Shown: piece after piece, positions 8,738-17,530 of the stretch
Numbering within the stretch: position 1 is the stretch's first letter
Layout: the number at the start of each line of letters is the position of its first letter
Notes under the pieces: generated by a model
The model's database searches: none
The model's input: the letters and a program-made list of their open reading frames with translations, nothing else
Told to the model about the DNA's origin: nothing
Program-made: the position numbers and the translations under genes
Assembly (NCBI GenBank): GCA_049421205.1
Contig: JBMSMQ010000014.1
Coordinates: 1-24,926 of the forward strand
Origin: JAFMIT01 sp049421205
GTDB taxonomy: Bacteria > Actinomycetota > Actinomycetes > S36-B12 > UBA5976
Length of the DNA stretch: 24,926 nt
Direction: 5' to 3'

Positions 8738-9249
8738 GAATTCAACAACTTGTTCAAGAGTTAGCTACTTTGATTGAAGAAGCAAAATCGATGCCATTAA
8801 GTCAATCATGCATCGTGAATCGAAATGATTTACTTGATTTACTCTCAGAAATTCAAAATGCACTTCCCGCTGAACTTTCACAAGCGTCATCTATTTTAAA
8901 CGAACGTGAAAGCGTCATTCAAGACTCGTATAAGGAAGCCGATCGGATTATTGAGATTGCCAAAGCTGAAGCACGTGCTCTTGTCGCACAGGAAGCTGTA
9001 TATAAAGAAGCACTTATTGAAGCCGAAGCATTGCGAAAAGCACTTGAAGAAGAACTGGGCCGCAAGCGACTTGAACTCGATGATTATGTTGATGCAAAAC
9101 TTGCAGCCTTTGAAGCAAACCTCGTCAAAACGCTGAATCAGATTCAGACAATTCGCGAACGAACAACAGTGAGACTGCAACCTGAACTCTTACACGATAC
9201 TCAAGTGCCACCTGAGTTCTTTGATCAGTGGGATAAACCTGAACAATGA
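8734..9249 (+). CDS. Short SepIVA-like coiled-coil protein (DivIVA-related)
   Basis: A 171-residue protein with no enzyme motif. Residues about 40-150 are Glu/Ala/Lys/Leu-rich with strong coiled-coil character. The N-terminal part (LIEEAKSMPLSQSCIVNRND then LLDLLSEIQNALPAEL) and the C-terminal DDYVDAKLAAFEANLVKTLNQI resemble what I remember of mycobacterial SepIVA (Rv2927c/MSMEG_2416), an essential septation factor of the DivIVA class. Gene order supports this: SepIVA also sits between coaD and the DUF177/rnc/mutM group. The protein is clearly shorter than my recollection of SepIVA (about 240 residues), apparently lacking much of the central coiled coil. The start is GTG, overlapping coaD by 4 nt; the stop overlaps yceD by 4 nt. 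Orthology rests on memory and synteny, not on an alignment run. Confidence 0.7.
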   Translation: MRIQQLVQELATLIEEAKSMPLSQSCIVNRNDLLDLLSEIQNALPAELSQASSILNERESVIQDSYKEADRIIEIAKAEARALVAQEAVYKEALIEAEALRKALEEELGRKRLELDDYVDAKLAAFEANLVKTLNQIQTIRERTTVRLQPELLHDTQVPPEFFDQWDKPEQ

Positions 9250-9782
9250 TGAGCCCATTCATTATTGATACGAGAGACTTGGGTCGTCGGGCCGGGATGA
9301 TGCAAGAAAAAACCCTGACTTTTGAATCCCCACAAAGTTTCGGAACTGACTTCATTCAAGTACCGCCTGGAGAAAACATTTCGATTGAGTTGCGGCTCGA
9401 ATGTGTGATTGATGGGATTTTAGCCTCAGGTGTGGTTCACACTGTGGCCGAAAGTGAATGCGTTCGTTGTCTCGAGCCTCTTGAAATTGACCTCTCCGCG
9501 GACTTCCAAGAGATGTATTCGTATGAGCCGATGGGTGAGGAAACCTTCCCAATGGATGGCGATCTTCTCGATTTAGAGCCAGCAATTAGGGACGCTTTAG
9601 TGCTCGAATTGCCTCAGTCGCCGCTTTGTACCGAGGATTGTCTAGGATTGTGCCCTCAATGCGGGTTTGAGATGAAATCAGACCCCAGTCATGGGCATGA
9701 CGATATTGACCCACGCTGGCAGGCTCTCAGTGGTCTGTTGCAGGATAAGGAAGGCTCCAAAGATGGCAGTACCAAAGCGTAA
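9246..9782 (+). CDS. yceD: YceD/DUF177 family 23S rRNA accumulation protein
   Basis: A 178-residue DUF177 protein; the family is tied to 23S rRNA or large-subunit accumulation and is nearly always next to rpmF, as here. The middle has a CVRCLEPL motif, and the C-terminal third has a four-cysteine cluster (CTEDCLGLCPQC), both typical of bacterial DUF177; the cysteines may bind zinc. It starts at an ATG overlapping the previous stop (ATGA), with a second in-frame ATG directly after, so the exact start is uncertain by one codon. Its 3' end overlaps the rpmF coding sequence by 20 nt, so the two are almost certainly co-translated. Confidence 0.9.
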   Translation: MMSPFIIDTRDLGRRAGMMQEKTLTFESPQSFGTDFIQVPPGENISIELRLECVIDGILASGVVHTVAESECVRCLEPLEIDLSADFQEMYSYEPMGEETFPMDGDLLDLEPAIRDALVLELPQSPLCTEDCLGLCPQCGFEMKSDPSHGHDDIDPRWQALSGLLQDKEGSKDGSTKA

Positions 9783-9936
9783 AAGTTCGCGTTCGAATAC
9801 CCGAGCTCGCCGTTCCCAGTGGAAAGCAAGTGCTGCCCACCTTGTGACCTGTGATCGTTGCCGATCACCGAAACTCGGGCATCGTGCGTGCGGTAACTGC
9901 GGTACCTACGATAAACGTCAAATTCTCAGCGTCTGA
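9763..9936 (+). CDS. rpmF: 50S ribosomal protein L32, zinc-ribbon form
   Basis: A 57-residue ribosomal protein beginning MAVPKRKSSRSNTRARRSQW, the standard L32 N-terminus, with a zinc ribbon Cys30/Cys33 and Cys43/Cys46 (CDRC and CGNC). The frame is open further upstream to 9691, but the conserved MAVPK start and the AAGGAAGG ribosome-binding site at 9747-9754 (8 nt spacing) fix the start at 9763, inside the end of yceD. Like L28 at 3947, this is the zinc-dependent form. Confidence 0.96.
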   Translation: MAVPKRKSSRSNTRARRSQWKASAAHLVTCDRCRSPKLGHRACGNCGTYDKRQILSV

Positions 9937-9944
9937 TTAAGGAA

Positions 9945-9961
9945 TGTGTCAGTAGGACACA
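9945..9961 (+). other. Small hairpin in the rpmF-rnc leader
   Basis: TGTGTC and GACACA form a perfect 6-bp stem with a 5-nt loop, 8 nt after the rpmF stop and 21 nt before the rnc start. There is no T-run, so it is not an obvious terminator. RNase III of E. coli autoregulates by cutting a structured leader of its own mRNA; whether this short hairpin does anything similar is unknown and it is short for an RNase III substrate. Confidence 0.35.
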
Positions 9962-9982
9962 CCCACAGAGAAAGTCTTGCCG

Positions 9983-10672
9983 ATGAGTTTTAACGAACTA
10001 GTGCAATCGTTGAATGTTGATATTTCCGATGAACTTGTCTCATTGGCATTAACACATCGCTCGTACGCATATGAAAATCCAGGCTTAGAATCAAATGAAC
10101 GTTTAGAGTTCTTAGGAGATGCAGTACTCGGCATCATTGTGACGGATGAACTTTTTCGAACTCACCCAAATGAACCAGAAGGGCAACTTGCCAAATTTCG
10201 CGCCTTTATAGTGAACGCTCGAGCTCTTGCTGACCTTGCTCGAAGAATCAATCTTGGACACTACCTGTTATTAGGTGTTGGTGAAGAAAGAACTGATGGC
10301 AGGAATAAGTCATCGATACTTGCTGATGCTATGGAAGCGCTCATCGGTGCAATTTATATAGGCGCTGGTATGGAGAAGACACGTGAATTTGTATTACGCG
10401 TATTGGGTGATGTGATTGTAAAAGCCCCAACGCTTGGCGCTGGTTTAGATTGGAAAACAAGTTTGCAAGAACTCGCAAGTGAATGCGCCTTGCCAGTGCC
10501 TACGTATTTTGTTCAGGACACGGGACCCGATCATGATAAATCTTTTACTGCTCAAGTGGACGTTGCAGGTGTGAAGTACGGCAATGGATTTGGACGAAGC
10601 AAAAAAGAGGCTGAACAGCAGGCGGCACAAATAGCGTTTGAAACGCTCGCGATTCAATACAAAAATGCCTGA
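9983..10672 (+). CDS. rnc: Ribonuclease III
   Basis: A 229-residue double-strand-specific endoribonuclease that processes rRNA and some mRNAs. The catalytic domain has the signature NERLEFLGDAVLG with Glu42 and Asp46, and LADAMEALIGAIY with Asp115 and Glu118, matching the four metal-binding acidic residues of the family. A C-terminal double-stranded RNA-binding domain runs from about 155 to the end (DWKTSLQELA ... GRSKKEAEQQAAQIAFETL). A TTG two codons upstream (9977) is possible, but the ATG at 9983 with GAGAAAG about 8 nt before it is preferred. The 3' end overlaps mutM by 8 nt. Confidence 0.95.
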   Translation: MSFNELVQSLNVDISDELVSLALTHRSYAYENPGLESNERLEFLGDAVLGIIVTDELFRTHPNEPEGQLAKFRAFIVNARALADLARRINLGHYLLLGVGEERTDGRNKSSILADAMEALIGAIYIGAGMEKTREFVLRVLGDVIVKAPTLGAGLDWKTSLQELASECALPVPTYFVQDTGPDHDKSFTAQVDVAGVKYGNGFGRSKKEAEQQAAQIAFETLAIQYKNA

Positions 10673-11513
10673 GTTACCAGAAGTCGAAACAGTTCGACGT
10701 GGCCTTCTGCGATATGTCATTGGAAAAACTATTGACGCTGTCGATGTTTTTGATACCAGAAGCCTCAAACACGATTCCGTGAGAGCAGTGAAGAAATCTT
10801 TGGAAGCAAAGGTGATATCTTCCGTTGAGCGACGTGGGAAATTTCTCTGGATCACATTTCGAAACACCGATGTAGTTTTAGTCATTCACTTAGGCATGAG
10901 TGGCCAGGTGCTCTTGGAGAAGTCATCAGTCTCGCTTCATCCACACGTGCGCGTCAGAATCACCCTTCGTAACTATCGACGTGAGATTCTCTTCAGAGAT
11001 CAACGGCTCTTCGGTGGTATGCATCTCGATATTCTCGAAGGTGACGTGCCTTCGACACTTCTCCATATTGCACCTGATCCCTTCGACTCGACCTATGATC
11101 AAAGGCACGTCGTGCAGATTTTGAAAGGCCGCTCTGCAGGTATCAAATCCTTGATGTTGAATCAAAATATCGTGTCTGGAGTTGGTAACATCTATGCAGA
11201 TGAAGCACTGTGGTCCGCCAAAATTCACTATCTCACCCCAGGGAACAGGCTTTCGACTGCCAAACTTTCCGAACTTTTGGATGCGGCAAAGGCTGTAATG
11301 AATCAGGCAATCGAGTCAGGCGGCACAAGTTTTGATGACCTCTACGTGAATGTGAATGGGGAAAGCGGATGGTTTGAGGTGGATCTGCACGCCTATGGGC
11401 GTGAAGATGAACCCTGCGCACGATGTGGTCGACTGATTGTGAGGGAGGCGTGGGCAAACCGCTCCTCCTATCGCTGCCCACGGTGCCAACCGAAACCGAG
11501 AACCCCTCGGTAG
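10665..11513 (+). CDS. mutM: Formamidopyrimidine-DNA glycosylase
   Basis: A 282-residue base-excision repair enzyme removing 8-oxoguanine and formamidopyrimidines and nicking the abasic site. The mature N-terminus PELPEVE supplies the catalytic Pro and Glu. Lys59 in RRGKFLW is the conserved beta-elimination lysine region. LNQNIVSGVGNIYADEALW is the helix-two-turn-helix part, and the C-terminal zinc finger has four Cys (CARC and CPRC) with an Arg before SSY that contacts DNA in the family. The start at 10665 is set by the obligatory MPELPE; upstream in-frame codons within rnc are rejected. It overlaps the end of rnc by 8 nt, as in the mycobacterial rnc-mutM-smc order. Confidence 0.96.
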   Translation: MPELPEVETVRRGLLRYVIGKTIDAVDVFDTRSLKHDSVRAVKKSLEAKVISSVERRGKFLWITFRNTDVVLVIHLGMSGQVLLEKSSVSLHPHVRVRITLRNYRREILFRDQRLFGGMHLDILEGDVPSTLLHIAPDPFDSTYDQRHVVQILKGRSAGIKSLMLNQNIVSGVGNIYADEALWSAKIHYLTPGNRLSTAKLSELLDAAKAVMNQAIESGGTSFDDLYVNVNGESGWFEVDLHAYGREDEPCARCGRLIVREAWANRSSYRCPRCQPKPRTPR

Positions 11514-11542
11514 GGTTTGCCCTGATTTCCTAAGGAGTATTC

Positions 11543-14500
11543 GTGTATCTCAAGAGCTTGACCCTGAAGGGATTCAAGTCTTTTGCCTCCACAACAACCC
11601 TCGAATTTGAACCTGGCATCACCTGTGTAGTTGGGCCGAATGGTTCGGGAAAATCAAATGTGGTTGATGCCCTCTCGTGGGTTATGGGTGAGCAAGGTGC
11701 GAAAACACTCCGGGGTGGCAAAATGGAAGACGTCATTTTCTCTGGAACCACAGATCGCGGTGCACTAGGTCGTGCTGAAGTTATATTGACAATAGACAAC
11801 ACAGATGGCGCACTACCGATTGAATATCAAGAAGTCACGATTTCGAGAATCATGTTTCGAAGTGGCGGGTCCGAATATGCGATTAACGGCGAACCTTGTC
11901 GACTACTAGACATACAAGAATTGCTCTCTGACTCTGGTATCGGTAGAGAAATGCACGTCATTGTTGGACAAGGCCAACTTGATTCGATTCTTCGAGCAAC
12001 CCCCCAAGAGCGACGAGGATTTATTGAAGAAGCAGCAGGCGTCCTCAAACATCGCAAACGTAAAGAAAAAACATTGCGCAAGTTAGAAGCAATGCAAGGG
12101 AACCTGATTCGTCTTACTGACCTCACAAATGAACTTCGTCGCCAACTCACGCCGCTTGGAAAACAAGCAGAAGTTGCTCGTCGTGCAGACGTGATTCAGA
12201 GAGAAGTGCGTGACGCAAAATCTCGCTTATATGCAGATGATTTGCTAGCACTGAAAGAGAAACTCGAAGCAGAAATTGCTGATGAGACCATTCTTCGAGA
12301 ACGTCGAACACTGGTAGAAACAGAGTTAGCAGATCTCCGCGCTCGTGAACTTGTATTGGAAGCAGAAATTAAAGCAGATGCACCACGCATACATGCTGCA
12401 AATGAAGTGTGGTTAGCATTAAGTGGACTTCGTGAGCGATATCTTGGAACATTACGTGTAGCGGAGGAGCGAACACGTAACCAATCTGAAGAACAAATGG
12501 TATTTGGAGTTGACCCAGAAGCTGTTGAGGGGCAAATTCAAGAACTTCATAGTGAACTTTTGCGATTACAGGGTGAAGTGAAAGAGGGCAGAACCCAGCT
12601 AGAGCAGATAAGTGAACACCGCGCGCGTACAGAAGCACAATTGATCGAAGAAACTCGCATCATCGAACAGAAACAACAAGCGCTCTCTGACTACCGTGAA
12701 GGTATCGTCAAACTAGAAGGTCAGATCCACGCAATTGAACAACGAATTGCCACGCGAGAAGCTGAAATTGAACGTCTTCAACGTGAAATCTCTTCCGCAC
12801 ACGAGCGAGCATTGGCTGCTGAAACTGACTTTAAGGCAGAAGAAGCAAAGGTTGCATCACTGAATGCTGGGGAAGTTACTCTCGATGACGCATTCGAAAC
12901 TGCCCAATCGCTCGTTGATCAGGCTGAAAATAAACTTCTAGAACTTGAAACATCTCTGCGCAATGCGGAATCAGCCAAAGAAGCCCAAATGGCTCGAATC
13001 GAAACGCTTGAGATGACACTTCATTCAACGAGTCCAGAAGAGCGCATACTCGCCCTCAGTAGTGAAGTTTCAGGAGTTCTAGGATCAGTTGCAGGATTTC
13101 TTCGAGTGCAACCTGGATTTGAAATAGCAATTTCACGTGCCTTAGGCGAAGCAGTCGACGCAATTGCCGTGCGAGATGTCACAAGCGCTTTTCATGCTGT
13201 TGAGCATCTCAAGCGAACGTCTGCAGGACGCGCAACATTTCTTATCGCAAACACCAATGACCTTGGTGAGGATCTTGTAGGACGTCGCTTACCAGATGGC
13301 GCAGTGAAGGCATCGGATGTAATTGAAGCAGATTCCGTGATTCGTACAGCAATTCATAATCTACTCCACAGCGTTGTGATAACGGATTCAATAGAGGTCG
13401 CAAAAAACATTGTCAATGAACGTGGACACGCAACTGCTGTGACGAAAGATGGCGATGTTTTAGGAAGAAAAACAACATCCGGTGGTTCAAAACATGCGCC
13501 TGGACTTCTTGAACTACAAACCGCATTGCAGGAGAGTAAATCCAGAGTCATCGAGTTAGATCATGAAATTGAAAGAATCGGATTTGAACAAGTAAAAGCT
13601 CGCGAGGAACTCAAAGAGAAACAAAAACGCCTTGATGCAACCCTCACCGGACTTCACGAATCTGATGCAGAATTTGCGGCACTCACACAGTTACTCTCTC
13701 ACTTGAATAACGAAGTGAGAATTGCACGAGAACAACAAGCTCGATTACAGCAAGCAGTTGCGGATTCAAATTTAGCGCTTGAATCTGATAGAGATTCACT
13801 AAGAGCATTTCAAGAGCGTTTGCATAACGCCCAACAAAGCCCAACAGATAGTGTGATCTCTACAGGTTACCGTGATCGTCTGCAAGAAGATGTCGAGAAT
13901 CAGCGTGGACTAGAGGTTGAAGCGAGGCTTGCACTCAGGACAAGTGAAGAGCGGGAATCTGCACTTGCAAGTTCCATTGAATCACTTCAACGCCAGGTCC
14001 GAGAAGAACGAGAAAAACGTGAAAGATTTGCGCATCGTCAGGCGGTTCGACTACGCCAAATAGCAAGTGCAGAAGCAATAGTCAAAGCACTGGAAGTTGC
14101 AATTCCATTATTAGAAGAGGCTATCGGTGTCGCAGTCGAGAATCGAACAACTGCAGAACTGACTCGAGATGCTCGCGACTTAGAGATGGGTGCAACACGT
14201 CAACGAATACGTACTCTGTCACTTGAACTCGAACAGCTTGTGAGTGAAGTTCATAAAGATGAAGTTGCACGTGCTGAACAGAGAATCATCGTTGAAAATC
14301 TTGAAAACAAGATTATGGAAGAACTTGGACTTGATGCTGAGACGCTCATCGCTGAATTCGGGCCAACTGTTCTCGTTGAACCAACTCCAGCTGCACCAGG
14401 TGATGATATAGATCCAAATGCACCAGCCCCAGAGCCGTATCCATATGTAAGAGAAGAGCAGCAAAAGCGACTGAAAGCAGCTGAAAAATCCTTGAACCTT

Positions 14501-15115
14501 CTTGGGAAAGTAAACCCACTTGCATTAGAAGAATTCGCAGCTCTGGAAGAGCGACATAAGTTCCTCAATGAGCAGCTTGATGATCTGCGCAAATCTAAGA
14601 ATGACTTGATGGCAATTATCAAAGATGTTGATGAAAAGATAACGTCCGTTCTTGAATCTGCCTACCGAGACACAGAACGAGAATTTGCGATTATTTTCGA
14701 ACGGCTGTTCCCAGGTGGTGAAGGTCGACTTGTACTGACAGAGTCTGACGATATTTTGCTTGCAGGTGTCGATATTGAGGCTCGACCACCAGGTAAGAAA
14801 CTCAAGCGCTTGTCGCTTCTCTCTGGTGGTGAACGCTCGCTCACAGCCGTTGCTTTCCTGATTGCACTTTTCAAAGCGCGTCCGAGCCCTTTCTATGTTC
14901 TGGACGAAGTGGAAGCAGCATTGGATGATGCCAACCTAGGACGTCTCATCTCAGAGCTCAATGAACTACGCGCAAATTCACAGCTCATCATCATTACTCA
15001 TCAAAAGAGAACTATGGAGATCGCTGATTCCTTGTATGGCGTAAGTATGCGAGGTGATGGTATCTCTGCCGTGATAAGTCAGCGTTTGAGTGAACATCAA
15101 CCACAGGAGGGCTAG
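11543..15115 (+). CDS. smc: Chromosome segregation protein SMC
   Basis: A 1190-residue SMC ATPase that, with ScpA/ScpB (not in this window), organises and segregates the chromosome. Walker A is GPNGSGKS (31-38), followed by the head lobe containing VIVGQGQLDSIL. Two long coiled-coil arms flank the hinge at about 495-660. The C-terminal head has the ABC signature LSGGERS near 1093 and Walker B YVLDEVEAALDDANL. A Pro/Asp-rich linker around residues 950-975 interrupts the second arm just before YVREEQQKRLKAAEKSL; similar linkers occur in actinobacterial SMC proteins. The start is GTG with AAGGAG at 11532-11537, 5 nt upstream. The stop overlaps ftsY by 1 nt. Confidence 0.97.
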   Translation: MYLKSLTLKGFKSFASTTTLEFEPGITCVVGPNGSGKSNVVDALSWVMGEQGAKTLRGGKMEDVIFSGTTDRGALGRAEVILTIDNTDGALPIEYQEVTISRIMFRSGGSEYAINGEPCRLLDIQELLSDSGIGREMHVIVGQGQLDSILRATPQERRGFIEEAAGVLKHRKRKEKTLRKLEAMQGNLIRLTDLTNELRRQLTPLGKQAEVARRADVIQREVRDAKSRLYADDLLALKEKLEAEIADETILRERRTLVETELADLRARELVLEAEIKADAPRIHAANEVWLALSGLRERYLGTLRVAEERTRNQSEEQMVFGVDPEAVEGQIQELHSELLRLQGEVKEGRTQLEQISEHRARTEAQLIEETRIIEQKQQALSDYREGIVKLEGQIHAIEQRIATREAEIERLQREISSAHERALAAETDFKAEEAKVASLNAGEVTLDDAFETAQSLVDQAENKLLELETSLRNAESAKEAQMARIETLEMTLHSTSPEERILALSSEVSGVLGSVAGFLRVQPGFEIAISRALGEAVDAIAVRDVTSAFHAVEHLKRTSAGRATFLIANTNDLGEDLVGRRLPDGAVKASDVIEADSVIRTAIHNLLHSVVITDSIEVAKNIVNERGHATAVTKDGDVLGRKTTSGGSKHAPGLLELQTALQESKSRVIELDHEIERIGFEQVKAREELKEKQKRLDATLTGLHESDAEFAALTQLLSHLNNEVRIAREQQARLQQAVADSNLALESDRDSLRAFQERLHNAQQSPTDSVISTGYRDRLQEDVENQRGLEVEARLALRTSEERESALASSIESLQRQVREEREKRERFAHRQAVRLRQIASAEAIVKALEVAIPLLEEAIGVAVENRTTAELTRDARDLEMGATRQRIRTLSLELEQLVSEVHKDEVARAEQRIIVENLENKIMEELGLDAETLIAEFGPTVLVEPTPAAPGDDIDPNAPAPEPYPYVREEQQKRLKAAEKSLNLLGKVNPLALEEFAALEERHKFLNEQLDDLRKSKNDLMAIIKDVDEKITSVLESAYRDTEREFAIIFERLFPGGEGRLVLTESDDILLAGVDIEARPPGKKLKRLSLLSGGERSLTAVAFLIALFKARPSPFYVLDEVEAALDDANLGRLISELNELRANSQLIIITHQKRTMEIADSLYGVSMRGDGISAVISQRLSEHQPQEG

Positions 15116-16047
15116 TGGACTTCGGTGTAATCGGTATCGCGCTCTTGATACTCGCCTTGATCGCTGTTGGGTTTCGTGTCACATCTAAAGAGACACAAAC
15201 CCCTAGCCCTAAAACTTCAACACGAGTATCAGGAATTGGCTCACTACTTCGAAACGTAGATCTTCAAAAAGAAAAAGCCCTCGAAGATATTCACGATATT
15301 TTGATAATGGCAGATGTAGGAATTGAAGCAAGTGATTCCGTTATAGAAGAATTGCGTCGAGGTGAGCCCACAGTTGCGGCACTTCATAAAATCTTGCTAT
15401 CTCGATTACAGCAATTTCCAAATTCAGCCCTCAACCCTTCCGAGTTACAAGTAATACTTGTTGTTGGTGTCAATGGGGTTGGAAAAACTACCTCTGTTGG
15501 AAAACTAGCACACTTACTCAGTCGGCAAGGAAAGAAAGTAGTTTTAGCGGCAGGCGATACTTTTAGAGCGGCTGCTGTTGATCAATTGCAAACCTGGGCA
15601 AAAAGAAGTGACGTGCATGTCGTTACTGGAAACAACGATGCTGATCCTGCCTCAGTTGCATTTGAGGCAATCACATATGCCAAAAACCATGCTGCAGATG
15701 TGTTGATTGTTGATACTGCTGGACGACTCCATACCAAGACAAACCTAATGGACGAACTTGGCAAAGTGAAAAGGGTTTTGGAAAAACACTCACCCGTGAC
15801 AGATGTGTTGTTGGTACTTGATGCGACGACAGGGCAAAACGGAGTGCAGCAGGCGAAATCATTCAAGGAAATCGTTGATGTCAGCGGTCTCATCATTACA
15901 AAACTCGATGGCTCAGCAAAAGGTGGCGTCATTTTTGCAATCCAAAACGTTTTAGCAGTGCCAATCAAATTCGTGGGAACAGGGGAGACTCTTGAGGACT
16001 TCTCAACATTTGAACCTGCCACTTTCGTCGATGCGCTACTAGCCTAG
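15115..16047 (+). CDS. ftsY: Signal recognition particle receptor FtsY
   Basis: A 310-residue SRP receptor GTPase that docks ribosome-SRP complexes at the membrane. It begins with a hydrophobic helix (about residues 4-20), giving a membrane anchor, and then a short polar linker instead of the long acidic A domain of E. coli. The N domain follows, and the G domain has G1 GVNGVGKTT (118-126), DTFRAAAVDQL, DTAGR, TKLDGSAKGG and the closing VGTGETLEDFSTF. The start is GTG, overlapping the smc stop by one base, with GGAGG upstream inside smc. It is 6 nt from ffh, so both SRP GTPases are co-expressed. Confidence 0.95.
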   Translation: MDFGVIGIALLILALIAVGFRVTSKETQTPSPKTSTRVSGIGSLLRNVDLQKEKALEDIHDILIMADVGIEASDSVIEELRRGEPTVAALHKILLSRLQQFPNSALNPSELQVILVVGVNGVGKTTSVGKLAHLLSRQGKKVVLAAGDTFRAAAVDQLQTWAKRSDVHVVTGNNDADPASVAFEAITYAKNHAADVLIVDTAGRLHTKTNLMDELGKVKRVLEKHSPVTDVLLVLDATTGQNGVQQAKSFKEIVDVSGLIITKLDGSAKGGVIFAIQNVLAVPIKFVGTGETLEDFSTFEPATFVDALLA

Positions 16048-16053
16048 GCACAT

Positions 16054-17526
16054 ATGTTTGATCAACTTACGAGCAGAATCACCGGTAGTCTAAAGAAGTT
16101 CAAGTCAAAGGGAACGCTATCTAATTCTGATGTTGAAAATTTCACACGAGAATTGCGGATTGCATTACTTGAAGCAGATGTGGCACTAGAAGTTGTTGAA
16201 GAATTTTGCCAAGTCGTGCTTGAGAAAGGTAAAGCGCTTCAAAAGTCCACAACCCTGAATCCTGCCCAGCAATTGACCAAAATTGTGCACGAAGAACTAC
16301 TTGCGATATTAGGTGGTGAGACTGCCACCTTAAAATTTAGCAAGCGACCTCCGACAGTCATTTTGCTTGTTGGTTTGCAAGGAGCGGGTAAAACAACTCT
16401 TGCAGGCAAACTTGCAATGCATTTGAAAAAACAAGGGCACACTCCGCTTCTTGTGGCAGCTGATTTACAGCGGCCCAATGCGGTGAATCAATTAGAAACG
16501 GTTGGAGAGCAAGCTGGGGTAAAAGTTTTTGCACCAGAACCTGGCAACGGCAAAGGTAATCCAGTCAAGGTTGCCAAAGCAGGTGTCAAATATGCTGTAG
16601 AGAAGATTCACGATGTCGTCATCATCGACACAGCTGGTCGACTTGCTATTGATAAAGCATTAATGAAGGAAGTAAGAGAGATTCGCGAATCTACGGACGC
16701 CCATCAAGTACTTTTCGTGATTGATGCGATGACCGGCCAAGATGCTCTGAGAACTGCAGAAGAGTTTTTACACGGTGTTGGTTTTGATGCGATTGTTTTG
16801 AGCAAATTAGATGGCGATGCTCGAGGTGGAGCAGCGCTTTCGGTGAAAAAGGTCACGGGTAAACCAATTATGTTTGCCTCAGTTGGAGAAAAACTTTCAG
16901 ACTTCGAAGTGTTTCACCCAGATCGAATGGCATCTCGCATCCTCGATATGGGCGATATGCTCACATTGCTCGAAAAGTCGGAAGAAGTACTCGATTCCAA
17001 GCAAAAAGAGAAAATCCAAGCGAAGATTGAATCTGGAGAAGAATTCACGCTAGATGATTTTCTCGAACAAATGAATGCAATCAAAAACATGGGACCACTT
17101 TCTAAAGTGCTAGGGATGCTCCCAGGTGCCGGCTCAATGAAAGGTCAACTTGACCAGATTGATGAGAATGAAATTAAACGTACGGCAGCAATCATTCAAT
17201 CAATGACACCTTTAGAGCGAAAAGAACCAAAGGTGCTTAACGCAAGTCGAAGATTACGGATTGCACGTGGTTCTGGTATGCAGGTAAGTGACGTCAATGC
17301 ACTTGTTGATCGATTCACGCAAGCAGCAAAAATGATGAAACAGGTAGCATCTGGCAAAGTTCCGGCGGGTATGGGTCTTCCACCTGGAGTGGCAAAAAGT
17401 GTCGCTAAGCCGCAACCAGTGAAGAAAAAGAAATCAAAAAGTGGTAATCCTGCGAAACGTGCAGCAGAAGAGCGCGGGGAATCAATTACACTACCGAGTG
17501 AAATTAAGAACCTTTTGAAGGATTAG
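16054..17526 (+). CDS. ffh: Signal recognition particle protein Ffh
   Basis: A 490-residue SRP54 GTPase that binds signal sequences on ribosomes together with the 4.5S/SRP RNA, whose gene is not in this window. The N domain (1-95) precedes G1 GLQGAGKTTLAGKLA (107-121), DLQRPNAVNQL, DTAGRLAID and SKLDGDARGGAALS. The methionine-rich M domain (about 300-440) includes MNAIKNMGPLSKVLGMLPGAG and the RNA-binding RRLRIARGSGM. A basic Lys/Pro tail (about 448-465) follows. All expected parts are present and the length is typical. The next gene, a ParA-like ATPase, starts only 4 nt after the stop. Confidence 0.97.
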   Translation: MFDQLTSRITGSLKKFKSKGTLSNSDVENFTRELRIALLEADVALEVVEEFCQVVLEKGKALQKSTTLNPAQQLTKIVHEELLAILGGETATLKFSKRPPTVILLVGLQGAGKTTLAGKLAMHLKKQGHTPLLVAADLQRPNAVNQLETVGEQAGVKVFAPEPGNGKGNPVKVAKAGVKYAVEKIHDVVIIDTAGRLAIDKALMKEVREIRESTDAHQVLFVIDAMTGQDALRTAEEFLHGVGFDAIVLSKLDGDARGGAALSVKKVTGKPIMFASVGEKLSDFEVFHPDRMASRILDMGDMLTLLEKSEEVLDSKQKEKIQAKIESGEEFTLDDFLEQMNAIKNMGPLSKVLGMLPGAGSMKGQLDQIDENEIKRTAAIIQSMTPLERKEPKVLNASRRLRIARGSGMQVSDVNALVDRFTQAAKMMKQVASGKVPAGMGLPPGVAKSVAKPQPVKKKKSKSGNPAKRAAEERGESITLPSEIKNLLKD

Positions 17527-17530
17527 GACA

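Noticed and set aside
9691..9762. Longer L32 reading frame starting at 9691
   Set aside because: The conserved MAVPK N-terminus and the AAGGAAGG site set the start at 9763; the extension lies wholly inside yceD.
9977..9982. TTG start for rnc two codons upstream
   Set aside because: The ATG at 9983 has better spacing to the GAGAAAG sequence and TTG is a rare start; the difference is only two residues.
11495..11530. CCGAG/CTCGG and AACCC/GGGTT hairpins at the mutM-smc junction
   Set aside because: Competing 5-bp stems, partly in coding sequence and without a T-run; not convincing as terminator or regulator.
14390..14450. Pro/Asp-rich linker in SMC as a novel insertion
   Set aside because: Similar short linkers before the YVREEQ-type segment are usual in actinobacterial SMC proteins.
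11827..14874. Several minus-strand open frames of 60-120 codons under smc
   Set aside because: Low-complexity Ser/Arg/Phe-rich antisense frames expected opposite coiled-coil coding sequence; no ribosome-binding sites or domains.
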